The position numbers and the translations under genes were made by a program. A DNA stretch of 64,000 nucleotides, from positions 62,001 to 126,000 of the forward strand of contig JABYQS010000090.1 of NCBI GenBank assembly GCA_022592435.1. The letters are read 5' to 3'. Position 1 is the stretch's first letter, and every line of letters starts with the position of its first letter. Below are positions 21,260-32,201 of this stretch, piece after piece. A model generated the notes under the pieces. That model searched no databases. It was given only the letters and a program-made list of their open reading frames with translations, and was not told the DNA's origin. The DNA comes from Cerioporus squamosus (Eukaryota > Basidiomycota > Agaricomycetes > Polyporales > Polyporaceae).

Positions 21260-22898
21260 ATGTCTTCGCCAGCCGACATAGATATCCTCAGCATATACTC
21301 TACCCTGTAAGTCCCGTGCCCTCATGTCTTGCCGCATCGCGGATTGACAATTGACATTATGACATACCACCAGTCGCAGCGACTACTACTCTGGGTATTC
21401 TGCAACAGGTGAGCCAGAGGTGATGTCCAGTCAGTCATGCTGATTTGAGTCTCTGCAGCGCTGGTTGTTTACGACTACGTGATCACGTTACACCGCGAGA
21501 TCAAGTTCTTCCGGACTCGGAGGCTCTCTAGAGCATTCGTCCTCTTCTTCGCGGTCAGGTATATCCCCTTGCTATACCAAATTCTAGGTGTCATCAGGTA
21601 TGCCCTTACAAATCCTGCGACTCCTTGCCCTCTTCAGCGATCTTGATTGTACAGCGCCTCGTTCGATTTCTCCCCTTCAAGCTGCGATATACTCGTCAAA
21701 CTGGCCAATTCCCTGCTTTGGTTTCATATGCTCCCGATGGCAGGTATGAGGCCGTCTGCATTTGCAGCTCACGAACGACTGAAGGGACCGTCCAAGTGTT
21801 CTCCGCAATCCGTGCAAATGCGTTGACCAAGAGCCGCATCTTCACAGCGGTCATATTCGCTCTCTCCTTGGTACCCCTTGGATTGAATTTCGTACGTTGC
21901 GCATGTTCAAGTGTCACCATCCGCGTCGATGCTTCGACAGCTGACATGGTGCTGCTGCTAGGGCTTGTATGCGTACGGATTTTCTGGCAGACCTGGTTCT
22001 GTCGAGGGATGTGTCTCGTTCGTGCAAGTGACAGAGACAGAAGTCATAACGTACGTCGTTCCTTAGGCCTCTGATACTGCATCACCGAATTGACATTCGA
22101 GCCAGATGTGCGTTTCAAGCTGGATACCCATATGACTTGAGGCGGGATGCCTATGTATTCACCTTTCTACAGTTACAGTCGCGTCCCGCGGATGCTTGAT
22201 CCTAGCCGATATCATGCTGGTTATTGCCACAGGGCGTATGATCGGGTTCGACTCATCCAGACCACAGATCCCATGGGGCCGGAAGACTTCCATATTGACC
22301 GTCATGTTTCAGAACGGTACTGTGATCCGTTCTATACTCATGTCGAAATACTAACGCGAGGACGAACAACAGGGATGGTATACTTTGCGTGAGTTGGAGC
22401 TGATCGCGTTCGGATGTAATCATACTGACGACGCTGCCGCGACAGGGTCCTCACCGTCTTGAATATTCTGCATCTCAGCTTCACCGTAGCCTCGGTATGC
22501 AGAAATTCCCTCCGGGTTCTGCGCAACATCCGCTGGCTACTTTGCAAGACTTATGAAAGCGGCCCAACCAGCAATATCACTCTATTCACCGATCCGTACG
22601 CCCCCCTCCTTCAGCTAGACACAGTCACGGTGCAGAAACTCACGGACTCATCCCACGCAGCATCATAACCATCCTGACCTATCGATTTCTGCTCGGTCTA
22701 CAGGAAGCAAGTGAGAAAGATGTGAAGCTCGAGTCCGACCATCCCCTCCACTTCACCGCGTCCTATGGAACGCCCAGCTTCGTGCGCGACATAGGTTCTG
22801 TGGAGCCGATGTCTACGCCAATCTTAGGTACGGACGGCACAATCGTAGATGAGACTGCAGGGTTGGAATATACCAGTCGGCGAGGTCCCTTCCCGTAG
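21260..22898 (+). CDS. DUF6533-type multi-pass membrane protein
   Basis: Basidiomycete family of unknown role with about seven hydrophobic helices, probably in the plasma membrane. The signature LVVYDYVITLHREIKFF is formed after three small exons (21260..21306, 21374..21408, 21459..21597). Later exons carry FTAVIFALSLVPLGLNF (21797..21891), a Gly/Cys-rich loop with FSGRPGSVEGC (21962..22050), LILADIMLVIATGRMIGFD (about 22182..22316), a small exon (22373..22388), VLTVLNILHLSFTVAS (22446..22494), NITLFTDP (about 22560..22595) and the last exon 22661..22898 with ILTYRFLLGLQEA. Junctions near 22107-22182 and 22495-22560 do not resolve in phase by eye, so the middle of the model is approximate. 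No enzymatic motif is visible. Confidence 0.75.
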
Positions 22899-23030
22899 TA
22901 CAATTCGCGATGTGCTGTACAAGACCATATAGTGCATCTGGCGACAGTAGTCTCAAAATTGACGCAGAATACCGGTCGTGCTTTAACAGTGACGACCGTC
23001 GAAAGGAAAGAGGAGAACCCCACACGACGC

Positions 23031-23050
23031 GTCGCGACAGGTCGCGACAG
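23031..23050. repeat. Tandem 10-mer containing palindrome GTCGCGAC
   Basis: GTCGCGACAG occurs twice in a row, each copy containing the perfect 8-base palindrome GTCGCGAC, with GACGCGTC just upstream. It lies about 125 bases before the homeodomain gene start, a plausible position for a regulatory site. Confidence 0.55.
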
Positions 23051-23173
23051 AGCCGCGCGGCGTGACCGTGTCAGGCGCTTTTAGCTCCATGTCCTCTTCT
23101 GCTCTCAGCCACCACCTCAGTACTGCTCAGTTACTCCTGCCCTTCTCCTTGCGTGCTTTATACAACACAAGCC

Positions 23174-24459
23174 ATGTATCCTTCTGCCTCCGATACTAAG
23201 CAGAACAGTCGAGCTGTGCGAGCGACCGAGGACCAACGCGAGATGCTCATGCTTTCCTACAAGACTTCTCCGTCTCCATCCAAGGCCGAACTTGCTCTGC
23301 TCAGCTTCCAGACGAACTTGTGAGTGTTGACCCCAGTGACGCCTCGAATACACAGGAGCCTATGACGCTGGGGTCTGAATCAGAGACATGGAGTGGATCA
23401 ATCGCTGGTTCATGCGACAGCGAGCGGCCGAGCGACGACGCACCGCGCCTCCGAAGCCTACGAAGCCCGCTAGCTACTGCATCGACCTCACTGTCAAGCA
23501 CGAGCTGGTGGACGCTCAGGGGGACGTCCACGTTGCCTCTGGTACTCTCCCGACAGGTCTGGGCCTGCAAGTGCCAGCGAGCGAAGAGGAGGAAGACCCG
23601 TCGCGACTGCCGGGCAAGCAAGAAGAGTCAGATGACGCATCTTCGACGCATATACCCTCCTCGCCGACTCGCTACTCCGTGGCGAGCTCTCTGCCTCCGT
23701 CATCTTCTCCGCCCAGCTCTCCCGCGCCGCATACAGTCAAGTCCCCCCGGCCTGCTCCATCTCGCGCTGCTGCTGCAAACCCGACGCTACGTCTGTTCCG
23801 GGCTTTGCCATACGAGGATTCTCGCGCTCGGTTCTCCAGCACTTCCGAGGTGCCCGCTCCCGGAGAAGATGCTTCTAGTCTGCCTTCACGGAACCACGGG
23901 CCTGATAGCGTTCCAAGAAGCGCATATATGCGCTGTGCTTCTCGTCGACCACATCCCTACGGCTCTGCTGCTATCCCAACGTCTGCTACGCTCTCTACCG
24001 GTCGTCCTTCTGCTAGTACGAACGTTCTCATCGCCCCCATGCCTACCCGTCCGCAAGCTTTCAACCCCTATCTCCCTCGCGGAACGACGCCTGCTCTTCT
24101 GCCTGCTTCAGCGCCGCCATCTAGCTGGCAACAATATCTCTCCGCGCAGGCAAGCACTGTACAGCAAGCCCGCCCTGCGACTCCGGGAAAGACCGACGCG
24201 ACTGTCCAACATCTCGACGCCGTACGACCGCGATGATCTTTGTATATCCGCGTGCAAGCTTCTGATAGATATTCTTCAGCCCGCAACGCCCGCGACGAAG
24301 GCCGCAACCGCTGCCGAGTCGGTGGACACCACTCCGGCTGCCGTCTCTCCCGCGATACAGGAGATGCTGCCTCTTCTCAACGATTTGGAACGCGAGATGG
24401 ACATAGCCAAGATCGCGCAACTCCTCGCCGAGCTTCGCCGGCTGGGTTTACAGTGGTAG
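23174..24459 (+). CDS. Divergent homeodomain protein (first of two)
   Basis: Probable nuclear DNA-binding protein of 394 residues, exons 23174..23319, 23384..24221 and 24259..24459 (last intron 37 nt). A homeodomain-like region covers about residues 11-72. Helix 1 is EDQREMLMLSYKTSPSPSKA, helix 2 is ELALLSFQTNL, and helix 3 is DMEWINRWFMRQRAAERRR, formed across the first intron. Trp48 and Phe49 are in place, but position 51, almost always Asn, is Arg, followed by Gln-Arg. The rest is rich in Ser, Pro and Ala, with a Leu-rich helix at the end (EREMDIAKIAQLLAELRRLG). The gene at 45124 has the same unusual helix 3. The upstream region has a tandem palindrome at 23031-23050. Confidence 0.75.
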
Positions 24460-24805
24460 AGGGAGGGGTTGCTGGGGATGACGGTGTTGCGGAGCATATG
24501 ATGTTCTGTAGCGGCGGGCGGTGTCTGTTCAGATGCTGAGTCGGAGAAGGATGCGAGGATCCCGTAACTGCCGGTACTAGTCCATCCAATGTCGCGCGTA
24601 GGTCGCATACATACGGCCAGAGTTACTGAAACAGTTGGAGCCAGCTTGCAAGAACTCATCTCAGAGCTGAGTGTGAGTGCAGCAATTCCGACTCTGAGGA
24701 TGAGCGGAAGCGCACCCTAACCCTAGAGTCGTCGATTAATCATGCAGGTCTCTCTGTACGTAGACCATCCACCGTGTATCTCCTGCCATCATCATCGCGA
24801 CGCTC
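24460..24805. other. Intergenic stretch, no gene seen
   Basis: About 345 bases between the homeodomain gene and the Fic gene. It includes two CCCTAA units near 24714-24725, which I do not read as a telomere relic. Confidence 0.4.
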
Positions 24806-26629
24806 ATGTCGGTCTATCGTCCGCGCTGGACCCCCGAAGGTCCATTCGTGAGTGTCTACTGACGAGGATTTGCTTACTTCTGTCATAACATACTCATTTT
24901 CGACTGATGATTGCAGGATGATCTCTCCAACATGCCAGCCTTGGACCGTCGCCAGTCGCGAGACATGGGGAGGGTCGAGGATGGTTTGAAAGGGGGTCTT
25001 CCACCAAACAAATGGTTTCGTGCTATACAACGGCTACTCAATGCCTTCCCTGGTTCGCCCTGGGTCCATTTCCGCTTTGCGTACGCGGCGCTCTGCTTGG
25101 AGGATCTACAGACGGCTGCTGAATCTTTCGAAGCGGCCTGGACTCTAAGTAGCGAACGGTGTCGATGACCTCTTCAACGAGTGGTTTGCCTCCTTTAAGG
25201 CTCATGTAGAGGTGCGCTACGAGGGTGCATGTTGCGTCCCGCAGAAACTCACTTTGTCTTAGGAAGAGTCCCGCAAGGAAGGTGACATACCTGACCAGTT
25301 AGATATATGTTGCGCGTCCGTCCTGATGTCGATTGTTTCAGATGCTCTGTGGTCTGATCCGGAGGATGGGACTATCGCGCAACCCTTCAAACCGCCCATG
25401 GATTTCGAGGCATTTCGCCACGAACGTCCACAGTCCGCTGGCGCTATCATGACTGACAGGGAAGCGCTGCAAAGTACCTCACGCCGGAGGTCGCTGTTCA
25501 GCGATATGCTCGGTTTGTCGCCGTAGAAAGCAACGAACTGGAGGGAGTGTGTTCACTCGGCGCAGATTCCCTACCCCGCATCGTCCGAGCTGGCTTCCAC
25601 TCGGCTGCCATAGATCGTGTGCGCTACGGGCCACCGGGTGGTGCTCAGGCTATTGTCGAGATCTTGAAGGAACTGGACAGAGTGCGTGTTCGTTGTGTGT
25701 CATGCTGTTCGTTACTGAATACTTGAGGATTTGCAGGGATTGAGGTACCTCTCTGGAACGGTCCTGCCGACGAACGCTATCATGCAGGAGCACATCCTCA
25801 CTGCTCATCGAGAAGTGATGAAGTCGTCGCAAATTGGATATGCACACGTGCGTACAACATATCCCGTAGATGCGCGGAACGACTAAGTATGAGCCGGGTG
25901 ATGGGCAGTACGAGGGAGAGGAAGTGGCCTACCTGAACACTGTCGGAGCCTACAGGCGTCGTCTCGTCACCACCGACCTCACGAGCCCAGATGCTCCCAC
26001 CGACGAACCGGCGAGGATTGTTCAGTATGCGAGACATCAAGAGATTGAGCAGCACATGGAGAACTTCCTTGTAATGGCGAACGTGAGTAACAATGCGCAG
26101 TTGAACATTCCCCTTCCGAACGGAGTCACACTTGCCACCCGTAGCATCACCTGGCAAGAGTTCACCTCGGTCCCGCTGATCCTGCGGCTTTCACCTTGGC
26201 AGCGTGGATTCATTACAATCTCGCGATCATCCACCCCTTCACGGTGAGTGCCATTGCAGTTCTGTGTAGCGTGTCACCAATACTCCATTCAATATTGAGG
26301 ACGGGAACGGACGAGTGTGTCGTATCATATCCTCGTTGCCCCTGCTGAAGGCCGGGTTTCCTCCGATCAACGCCCGTTATAGCGTGAAGGAGAAGTACCT
26401 GAACGCGCTGAAAACTGTAAGCCCAATCCATGATTGCTGGAACATATCTCCTGAATCCTGATCGTCTTACCAGGCTGCTGAAGCTGACGACCTTCGCCCC
26501 TTGGAGAACATCATAGCAAGCGAAATGCGGGAGTTAATAAGGTATCTCCATGGCCTCCCACCTCCTTCGCAAGAGGATTCGCAGTGGAAGATGAACGTGG
26601 ATGACGGTGAAACACGTATCATGTTGTGA
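24806..26629 (+). CDS. Fic-domain protein (probable AMPylase)
   Basis: Fic enzymes transfer AMP or other phosphate-containing groups to protein hydroxyls; the animal member FICD modifies the ER chaperone BiP. Exons: 24806..24847, 24917..25211, 25263..25681, 25737..25847, 25888..26082, 26145..26243, 26300..26416 and 26474..26629. The N-terminal helical part (RLLNAFPGSPWVHFRFAYAAL) could be TPR-like. VAVESNELEGV resembles the S/T-x-x-x-E/N-G inhibitory-helix motif. The catalytic motif HPFTDGNGR continues VCR and is split by the intron after HPFT. No signal peptide or membrane helix is evident, unlike FICD. There are two frame problems: near 25471-25474 an A run lacks one A, and near 25155 the frame shifts the other way. 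Exon 5 start rests on a 40-nt intron. Confidence 0.8.
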
Positions 26630-27254
26630 CTATAGTGCTACACAAGCCCACTATGGATTCTCGATGACGCTGTCCCTTGCAGATAGTGTACTGTACTCTA
26701 TGGTGAGCACGAGTCGAGTTGTGCATCATACACGCTTGCGATCTCAGGCTGGGCTGACACCATTATAGTATTAGCTTGACGCGAGACGAGAAAACGACGT
26801 CACCGTCGTTCCGACTCGACGCTCAGAAACCGTGATGAAAGCGGTATGAGTATTTGAATGCCGATCTGGGCTAGGGTAGGCTGGGGGACAACCCAAACTT
26901 TTGACAGAACGTTGACAGTCTTTGGGCACGAAGACCGCGCGTCGGTCGAGCGGAAATACGGAGGACAAGGCGGACGAACTGGGCCAGGGGATGGTTGGAA
27001 GTCGCGCGCGGAAGCATTTGCGGGCGACAACGCGGTGGCGTGAGCGGTTGCCCAACGCGTCGCGCTCACAGGCGCCTACGCGGTTGTGGCGTGCCTCGTG
27101 TTAGGCGACTTCGCTTCTCACGGCCATGTTCAAACGGGCAGCTAAGCGAGCTCGAACCTTGATGAGCACCTTGTCCTCCCTCCTCCTCGTCCCCTCCTGT
27201 CTTTTCTCTCCTCTCCCCGTCGTTCTGTACCACTAGTCTCCTCGCTCGCTCGCC
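26630..27254. other. Intergenic stretch upstream of the kinase
   Basis: About 625 bases, with a pyrimidine-rich leader (CCTCCTCGTCCCCTCC-type) in the last 80 bases before the kinase start. No gene seen. Confidence 0.4.
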
Positions 27255-30200
27255 ATGATCCCGCCGCCCCAGCCGCCGCAGGAGGCGACCGACATCTTCT
27301 CCATCTCTGACCAAGTCCTCGCCGACAGGCTCCAGTTCATCGAAGAAGTCCGTCTTCGCAATCTCTGCTGTTGGGGCTAGCTGAAACGCGGCGTACTCAC
27401 GCTATGACACGCAGATTGGCTTCGGAAACTGGGGAAGCGTCTGGCTATGCAAGCCCAAGGGCGAGTCGTCGACCAGCACGGTCCACGACAGCAAGATCGC
27501 AGTCAAGCTCGTGCATAGGTCCAAGACATCCACCACTGCTGCTCGAGTACGGTCACTGTACGTGTTCCTTTGCGTTCTGCGGCGAGTTGACACGCATATA
27601 TGGACTGAAATCGCGCAGATGGAACGAAATGAAGGTCGTCCGCACACTGAAACACGAACCTCACCCCTCCATCATCCCCTTCTACTCCTTCATCATCACC
27701 CCGTCATATGCCCTCATCACGATGTAATAACCCTTCCCCTTGTCATCCGCGCAGGAGAATCGGCTAACGAAAGTCTTTGAATTGCAGGGCATACCATCCG
27801 CGCCTCATAACCGTCGAAGTCTCGGAGTCACACGCGAAGGAGTGGTTCCGGTCACTGCTCTCTGGCGTGGAGTTCCTGCACAAGCGCGGCGTTGTACACA
27901 ACGATATCAAGTGAGTCTCTCTCGTTGAGCTGGCATTTGCAATCTGCGCAGTACCGGTGTTCAGAGAACGCGGTATCTCACGCTATTCCTTGCGGATGTC
28001 GCGAGCTAGAAGTCCGCTAACGGCGGCTTCCTGCGATTAACGTCCGAACGGTCCGGACTCAACATCTTCCTTCTAGGAACGCGTTTGCTAACCCGATTGC
28101 CTTGCAGACCCGCCAACATTCTCCTCTCAAACGAGAACGTTCCTGTCCTTGTGGATTTCGGCTTCGCAGAGCGCTATGACCTCGAGTCCTCGGAAGCTTT
28201 CCATAGCAACCTCTCGTATGGTACGCCCGAGGTATGGCTTATTCGCCTCAGCAGTTCTTCTCGTCATTACTCACTCTATCTCTCCCTCGCTTGGCTACAT
28301 GCACGTTCCGGCTACTAAATCGCTTAGTACCTCTCGCCCGAGCGCGCACGCGGTCTGCCCCACGACACCCGCAAGTCAGACGTCTGGTCGCTAGGCGTCG
28401 CATTCTTCGAGATCCTCATCGGCCGTACACCATTCGAACACTCGGAAGGCGAGCAATTCTCGACCAAGGACGACCTTGAGCGATACTGGCAGCGTACCTT
28501 GCGAGGAAAGTGGGTAGGACAGTGGAAGATGTCGAAGGGCGTGGAGAAGCTGCTTCGGAGGATGATCCTCCCCAATGCCGACCTGCGATGTACAGCGTCC
28601 GATGCGATGGCCGACCCGTACTGGACGCAGACCGAGGCCCCAGGACATGCACACAGTGAGTCGCCTCTTGATGTACTCTACCAGCCGGACAGGGCTGACG
28701 ACGTTGGCAGAGAAATCCGCTAGTGTTTCGCATTCCCGCTCGGCCTCGCTCATCGATACGAAGGTCCTCGATGTCATCTCGCCGTGGTCATCGCGCGTGC
28801 AGAAGGAGAAGGAGAAAGTCAGGTCAGACAGGGACAGGATCAAGACCGTCGCCAGCGGGAAGGAGAACGCGACGACCACGGCCTCGAGGAGGGACGCCCA
28901 GGCGGCGCCCACCCGGTCTGGCCATGGCCACTCGCGCTCGCAGTCCCAGCCCAAGCTGCACATCGCTGCTGATGGTATGTTGCGCCTGACTGCTAGGCGA
29001 AGTTGCGATGCTCATTTATGTTTCCCGCAGCTTCTGCTCGGGGCGTCACCCAGACAAAGAGGCAGCATGCCATGCCCTCGGTGTTCTCCGCTCTGTCCCC
29101 GATCAAGCACTCTCCCCCGGTGACGACGACGACGTTCTCTGCGGCCTCGAAGAGAACGAGACTGGGAAGGCGGCACGTGCGACGCGCAAGCCCCTTGGCC
29201 CACGCTCGCCCGCCTCGTCGTCGTCGCTCGCGTCCCCGCCGGGAACGCTTCGCGGCTACGCATCGAAGGAGAACGCGCACCATGCCCGGAGCGACCACGG
29301 CAACAGCAAGGACAAGCGGAGGAGCCTCGTGTTGCGCGACGTCACGAGCACGAGGCAGCATGATGAGAACATTGTGTCGAGAAAGGCAGAGAAGGAGAAG
29401 GCGAGCTCGATTTCGACTGCGGATACGAGCAAGGACTCGGTGAGGAGCCGGATGAAGGAGTGGGAGAGGGAGCGTGAGCGGCTGCGGGAGATGTCCCGCT
29501 TGGAGGAGCGTGTGCGCGAAGTTGAGGAGGAGCGCGAACAGGAGCAGGAGAGCGAGGTGGATGAGGATGAGGATGCGCAGGAGGCGCGAGAGCGTGAGCG
29601 TGAACGGAATGAGCGCGAGAGACTGGAGCAGGAGCTGAGGGTTCGCGAACGCGAGCGACTCGAGCGTGAGCGTCAGCGCGAGGCGGAACGGGAGAGGGAG
29701 CGTGCAAGGCGGGAGGGCAGCGAGCGGGAATACGTCCTGCCCAAGATCAGCGTGGGCCCATCGCTGACCCCGCCGATTACTGCACTCGCGAGTCCTCTCA
29801 GTCCACTCTTCGAAGGTACGCGCTTGCCGGACTCTCGCAGTATCATAGCTAATGCCTTCCTGCAGAGCCCTCGGAGCCCCCGGCGTCGCCGCAAGTGAAC
29901 GAGTCCAGCATCAGCGTGCTCAAGCAGAGCTTGAGAATGTCTATCGGCAATGCTGTGCGCTTGTACAAGTCGTCGACTCAGCTCCTCGGTCGGTCTACTC
30001 CCGCGCTAACCCTTGGCTCTGGCGACGCGGACGACGACTCGCACTGTCTAAGCGAGCAGCCCTCTTGGGAGGATGAGGTGCAGCAGGAGGCAGAGAATAG
30101 GATGGATCGCATGACCATCTGGATCCAGAACGTCGAGAGTGCGTTTTTTTGGCTTCTAATTGGTGCATGTGCAGTACTGACGAACGACTCCTTGCAGAGG

Positions 30201-31453
30201 TGGTGGACGAAGCTCGCCAGAACTTTGCTGCCTCTACCAGCTCGGCTCGTGCTCCATCGGCGCTGCCCATTGCCCCCATCTCCCGCCGCTCGTCGCACAG
30301 TCGCTCGGGACGGGCCAACCGTGTCCCGCGTAAGATCCTCGCCGCCAATCAGATTTTCCTCAACGACTCCGAGTACCGCCACTCGACGGCGTTCTCGATG
30401 GACAGGAGCGCGGCGTCGATGTCGCCTCTGCCAAGCCCGTCTATCCTGAACACGATGAACTTCGGCGAGCACACGCTGCCAACAATTCCGTCCGAGCAGC
30501 CTAGCCGGATGTCTGAGGAGCACTCGCGGTCGTACGCCGGGTCGCCTGTGCAGGGCGGATCGACGGGGCCGAGCGCGACCATGGCGGTTCCCGAGACTCC
30601 GTCTAGGAAGCGCCGGGCGACCGTCGTGACGCGCTCACCGGAGAACGGGAGGAAGGCGTTGAGCTTGGAGATCGATGTGTCTCCCTCGAAGAGAAGGGAA
30701 AAGTCCAGGAGCCATGGGGACTTGCTCCGCCCGATTACTCCCATCACCAAGCTTGAGTTTGAGCTAGAGCGTCGTACGTTTCGTCTACTGCTTCTCACTG
30801 ACATTGACTGACTGACCTGTGCTACAGTCGCACAACCCACGCCCGCACCGAGGTTGTCTGCCGTGGTCGACAAGAACCTGTTCATCGCGTCGTCGCCTGC
30901 ACACAGGGTCCACATCGAGGAGACGATCCAGGAGTCGACTCCACAGAGGCCGAAGGACGACTTGACAGCGTCCCCGCTTCATGTCGAGCCGTACCCGCAG
31001 CGCCCGATGACCAAGGAAGGCGTTGCATTGGACACTCCTGCGAAGAGGCATCTGGAAGGCGTGTACGACAGGTGAGCTTCAGCCTTACCGCAATAAGCCA
31101 TGCGAGCTAACTCATCCATTTCCAGGTTCCTCATGTCCACGACTGGGGTCAGGCGGGCCGGCAAGGGCTACCAGTCCGAGAACGTCCTGCGCCCCATTGA
31201 GAACATCCGGCCGCACTCGTCCATGGCGAAGCGCAGCCAGAAGTTCTTCACCACCCGGCCCAAGATGCCGCCACCCGTGTCTAGCGACGACCTCCGCCGG
31301 TCGTCGTCTGTCGACGAGTTTGGGACGTTCTTGAGCACCCCGGCTCCGATGCAGGAGCAAAACCACAACACCATTGCCATAGTCCGCAAGGCCTTCAAGG
31401 CCATCGTGACAGGCAAACCCCACGCCCGCACCGCCAAGCCGGCGTGGCATTGA
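27255..31453 (+). CDS. Serine/threonine protein kinase with long charged C-terminal region
   Basis: Twelve exons: 27255..27347, 27415..27557, 27619..27723, 27788..27910, 28108..28231, 28328..28655, 28711..28974, 29031..29815, 29866..30138, 30198..30773, 30828..31071 and 31126..31453, about 1128 residues. The kinase domain is at about residues 26-310: glycine loop IGFGNWGSVW, Lys in IAVKLV, catalytic loop VVHNDIKPANILL (HND in place of HRD), VDFGFAE, TPEYLSPERA and SDVWSLGVAFFE. The tail has Ser-rich stretches and a long Arg/Glu-rich single-helix or coiled-coil segment at about residues 430-550. It ends in basic sequence with GVRRAGKGYQSENVLRP. Exon 8 needs one more base near 29152 to keep frame. 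A morphogenesis or cell-cycle kinase is possible, but I cannot place it in a subfamily. Confidence 0.82.
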
Positions 31454-32201
31454 CCTCGATCCAGTCTCACTTCTCCCTTGACATTGGTCTCGTTGTGACT
31501 TGACTACTTTCGACTTACCTGCACATTGCTTGTTTGTGTGTACATCGCTAGCCCTCTGGTGCCACTTGGACCATGCGGTTCGTTCTGTTTTCCTGTGCAA
31601 TAGCTGGCTTTCGTTCCGTGTCCATATCTATCGCCTTCGCTTCATCATCTGTAACTTGCATAAACTCTGCATCTTCCCCGTCTCGTCCTCGAACCCCATC
31701 TCTATTCCCACCTGTCCCTCTGTCCGCTCTACCCTCTGTCGCATACACTTCCTCACTTCACTATTCCCGAACTTCCCCGCATCCCTTTCATCCCTTGCCT
31801 CCTTTGCATCTTCCTCCTCTCACGTCCCCGTCTCCGTCGTCGCTATCTAACTCTCGTCAGTGCTCTCGCGTTATTCCAGTATCTATCGACGCCCACGCCC
31901 CAGCCCCCGCACGACCCCGTCACGGACCCTCATGACTGGCACTTGCTTATCGTCCTCACGCTTTGATCATGCTTATGCTCATGTAGTTCACGTTGCCTCC
32001 CAATACGAACCCTTTTGCGGTCTGCGACCACCAATCAATTAGAGGAGCTCGAGTCGATAGCTACTAATGGCCTAAGGTCCGATCGAATGTGTACGTGTAC
32101 ATGGTGAGAGAGACAAGATGGCAGATTGCAAGATATAAAAATACAGATGACAGCCAGGGTACGTATGTGGGAGAATAGAGAACAGGCACGAAGGAGTTCG
32201 T
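31454..32201. other. Intergenic stretch between convergent genes
   Basis: About 750 bases between the kinase stop and the TPR stop, pyrimidine-rich on the plus strand (31640-31860), probably facing 3' UTRs. No gene seen. Confidence 0.45.

Noticed and set aside
18733..22898. Secondary-metabolite gene cluster around the P450
   Set aside because: Neighbours are a LYR protein, a DUF6533 protein and a homeodomain protein; there is no synthase, terpene cyclase or transporter.
23174..24459. Mating-type (MAT-A) homeodomain locus
   Set aside because: No divergent HD1/HD2 pair, helix 3 unlike either class, and no mitochondrial intermediate peptidase gene beside it.
24714..24725. Two CCCTAA units resembling telomere repeat
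   Set aside because: Only two copies, inside a normal intergenic region; this occurs by chance.
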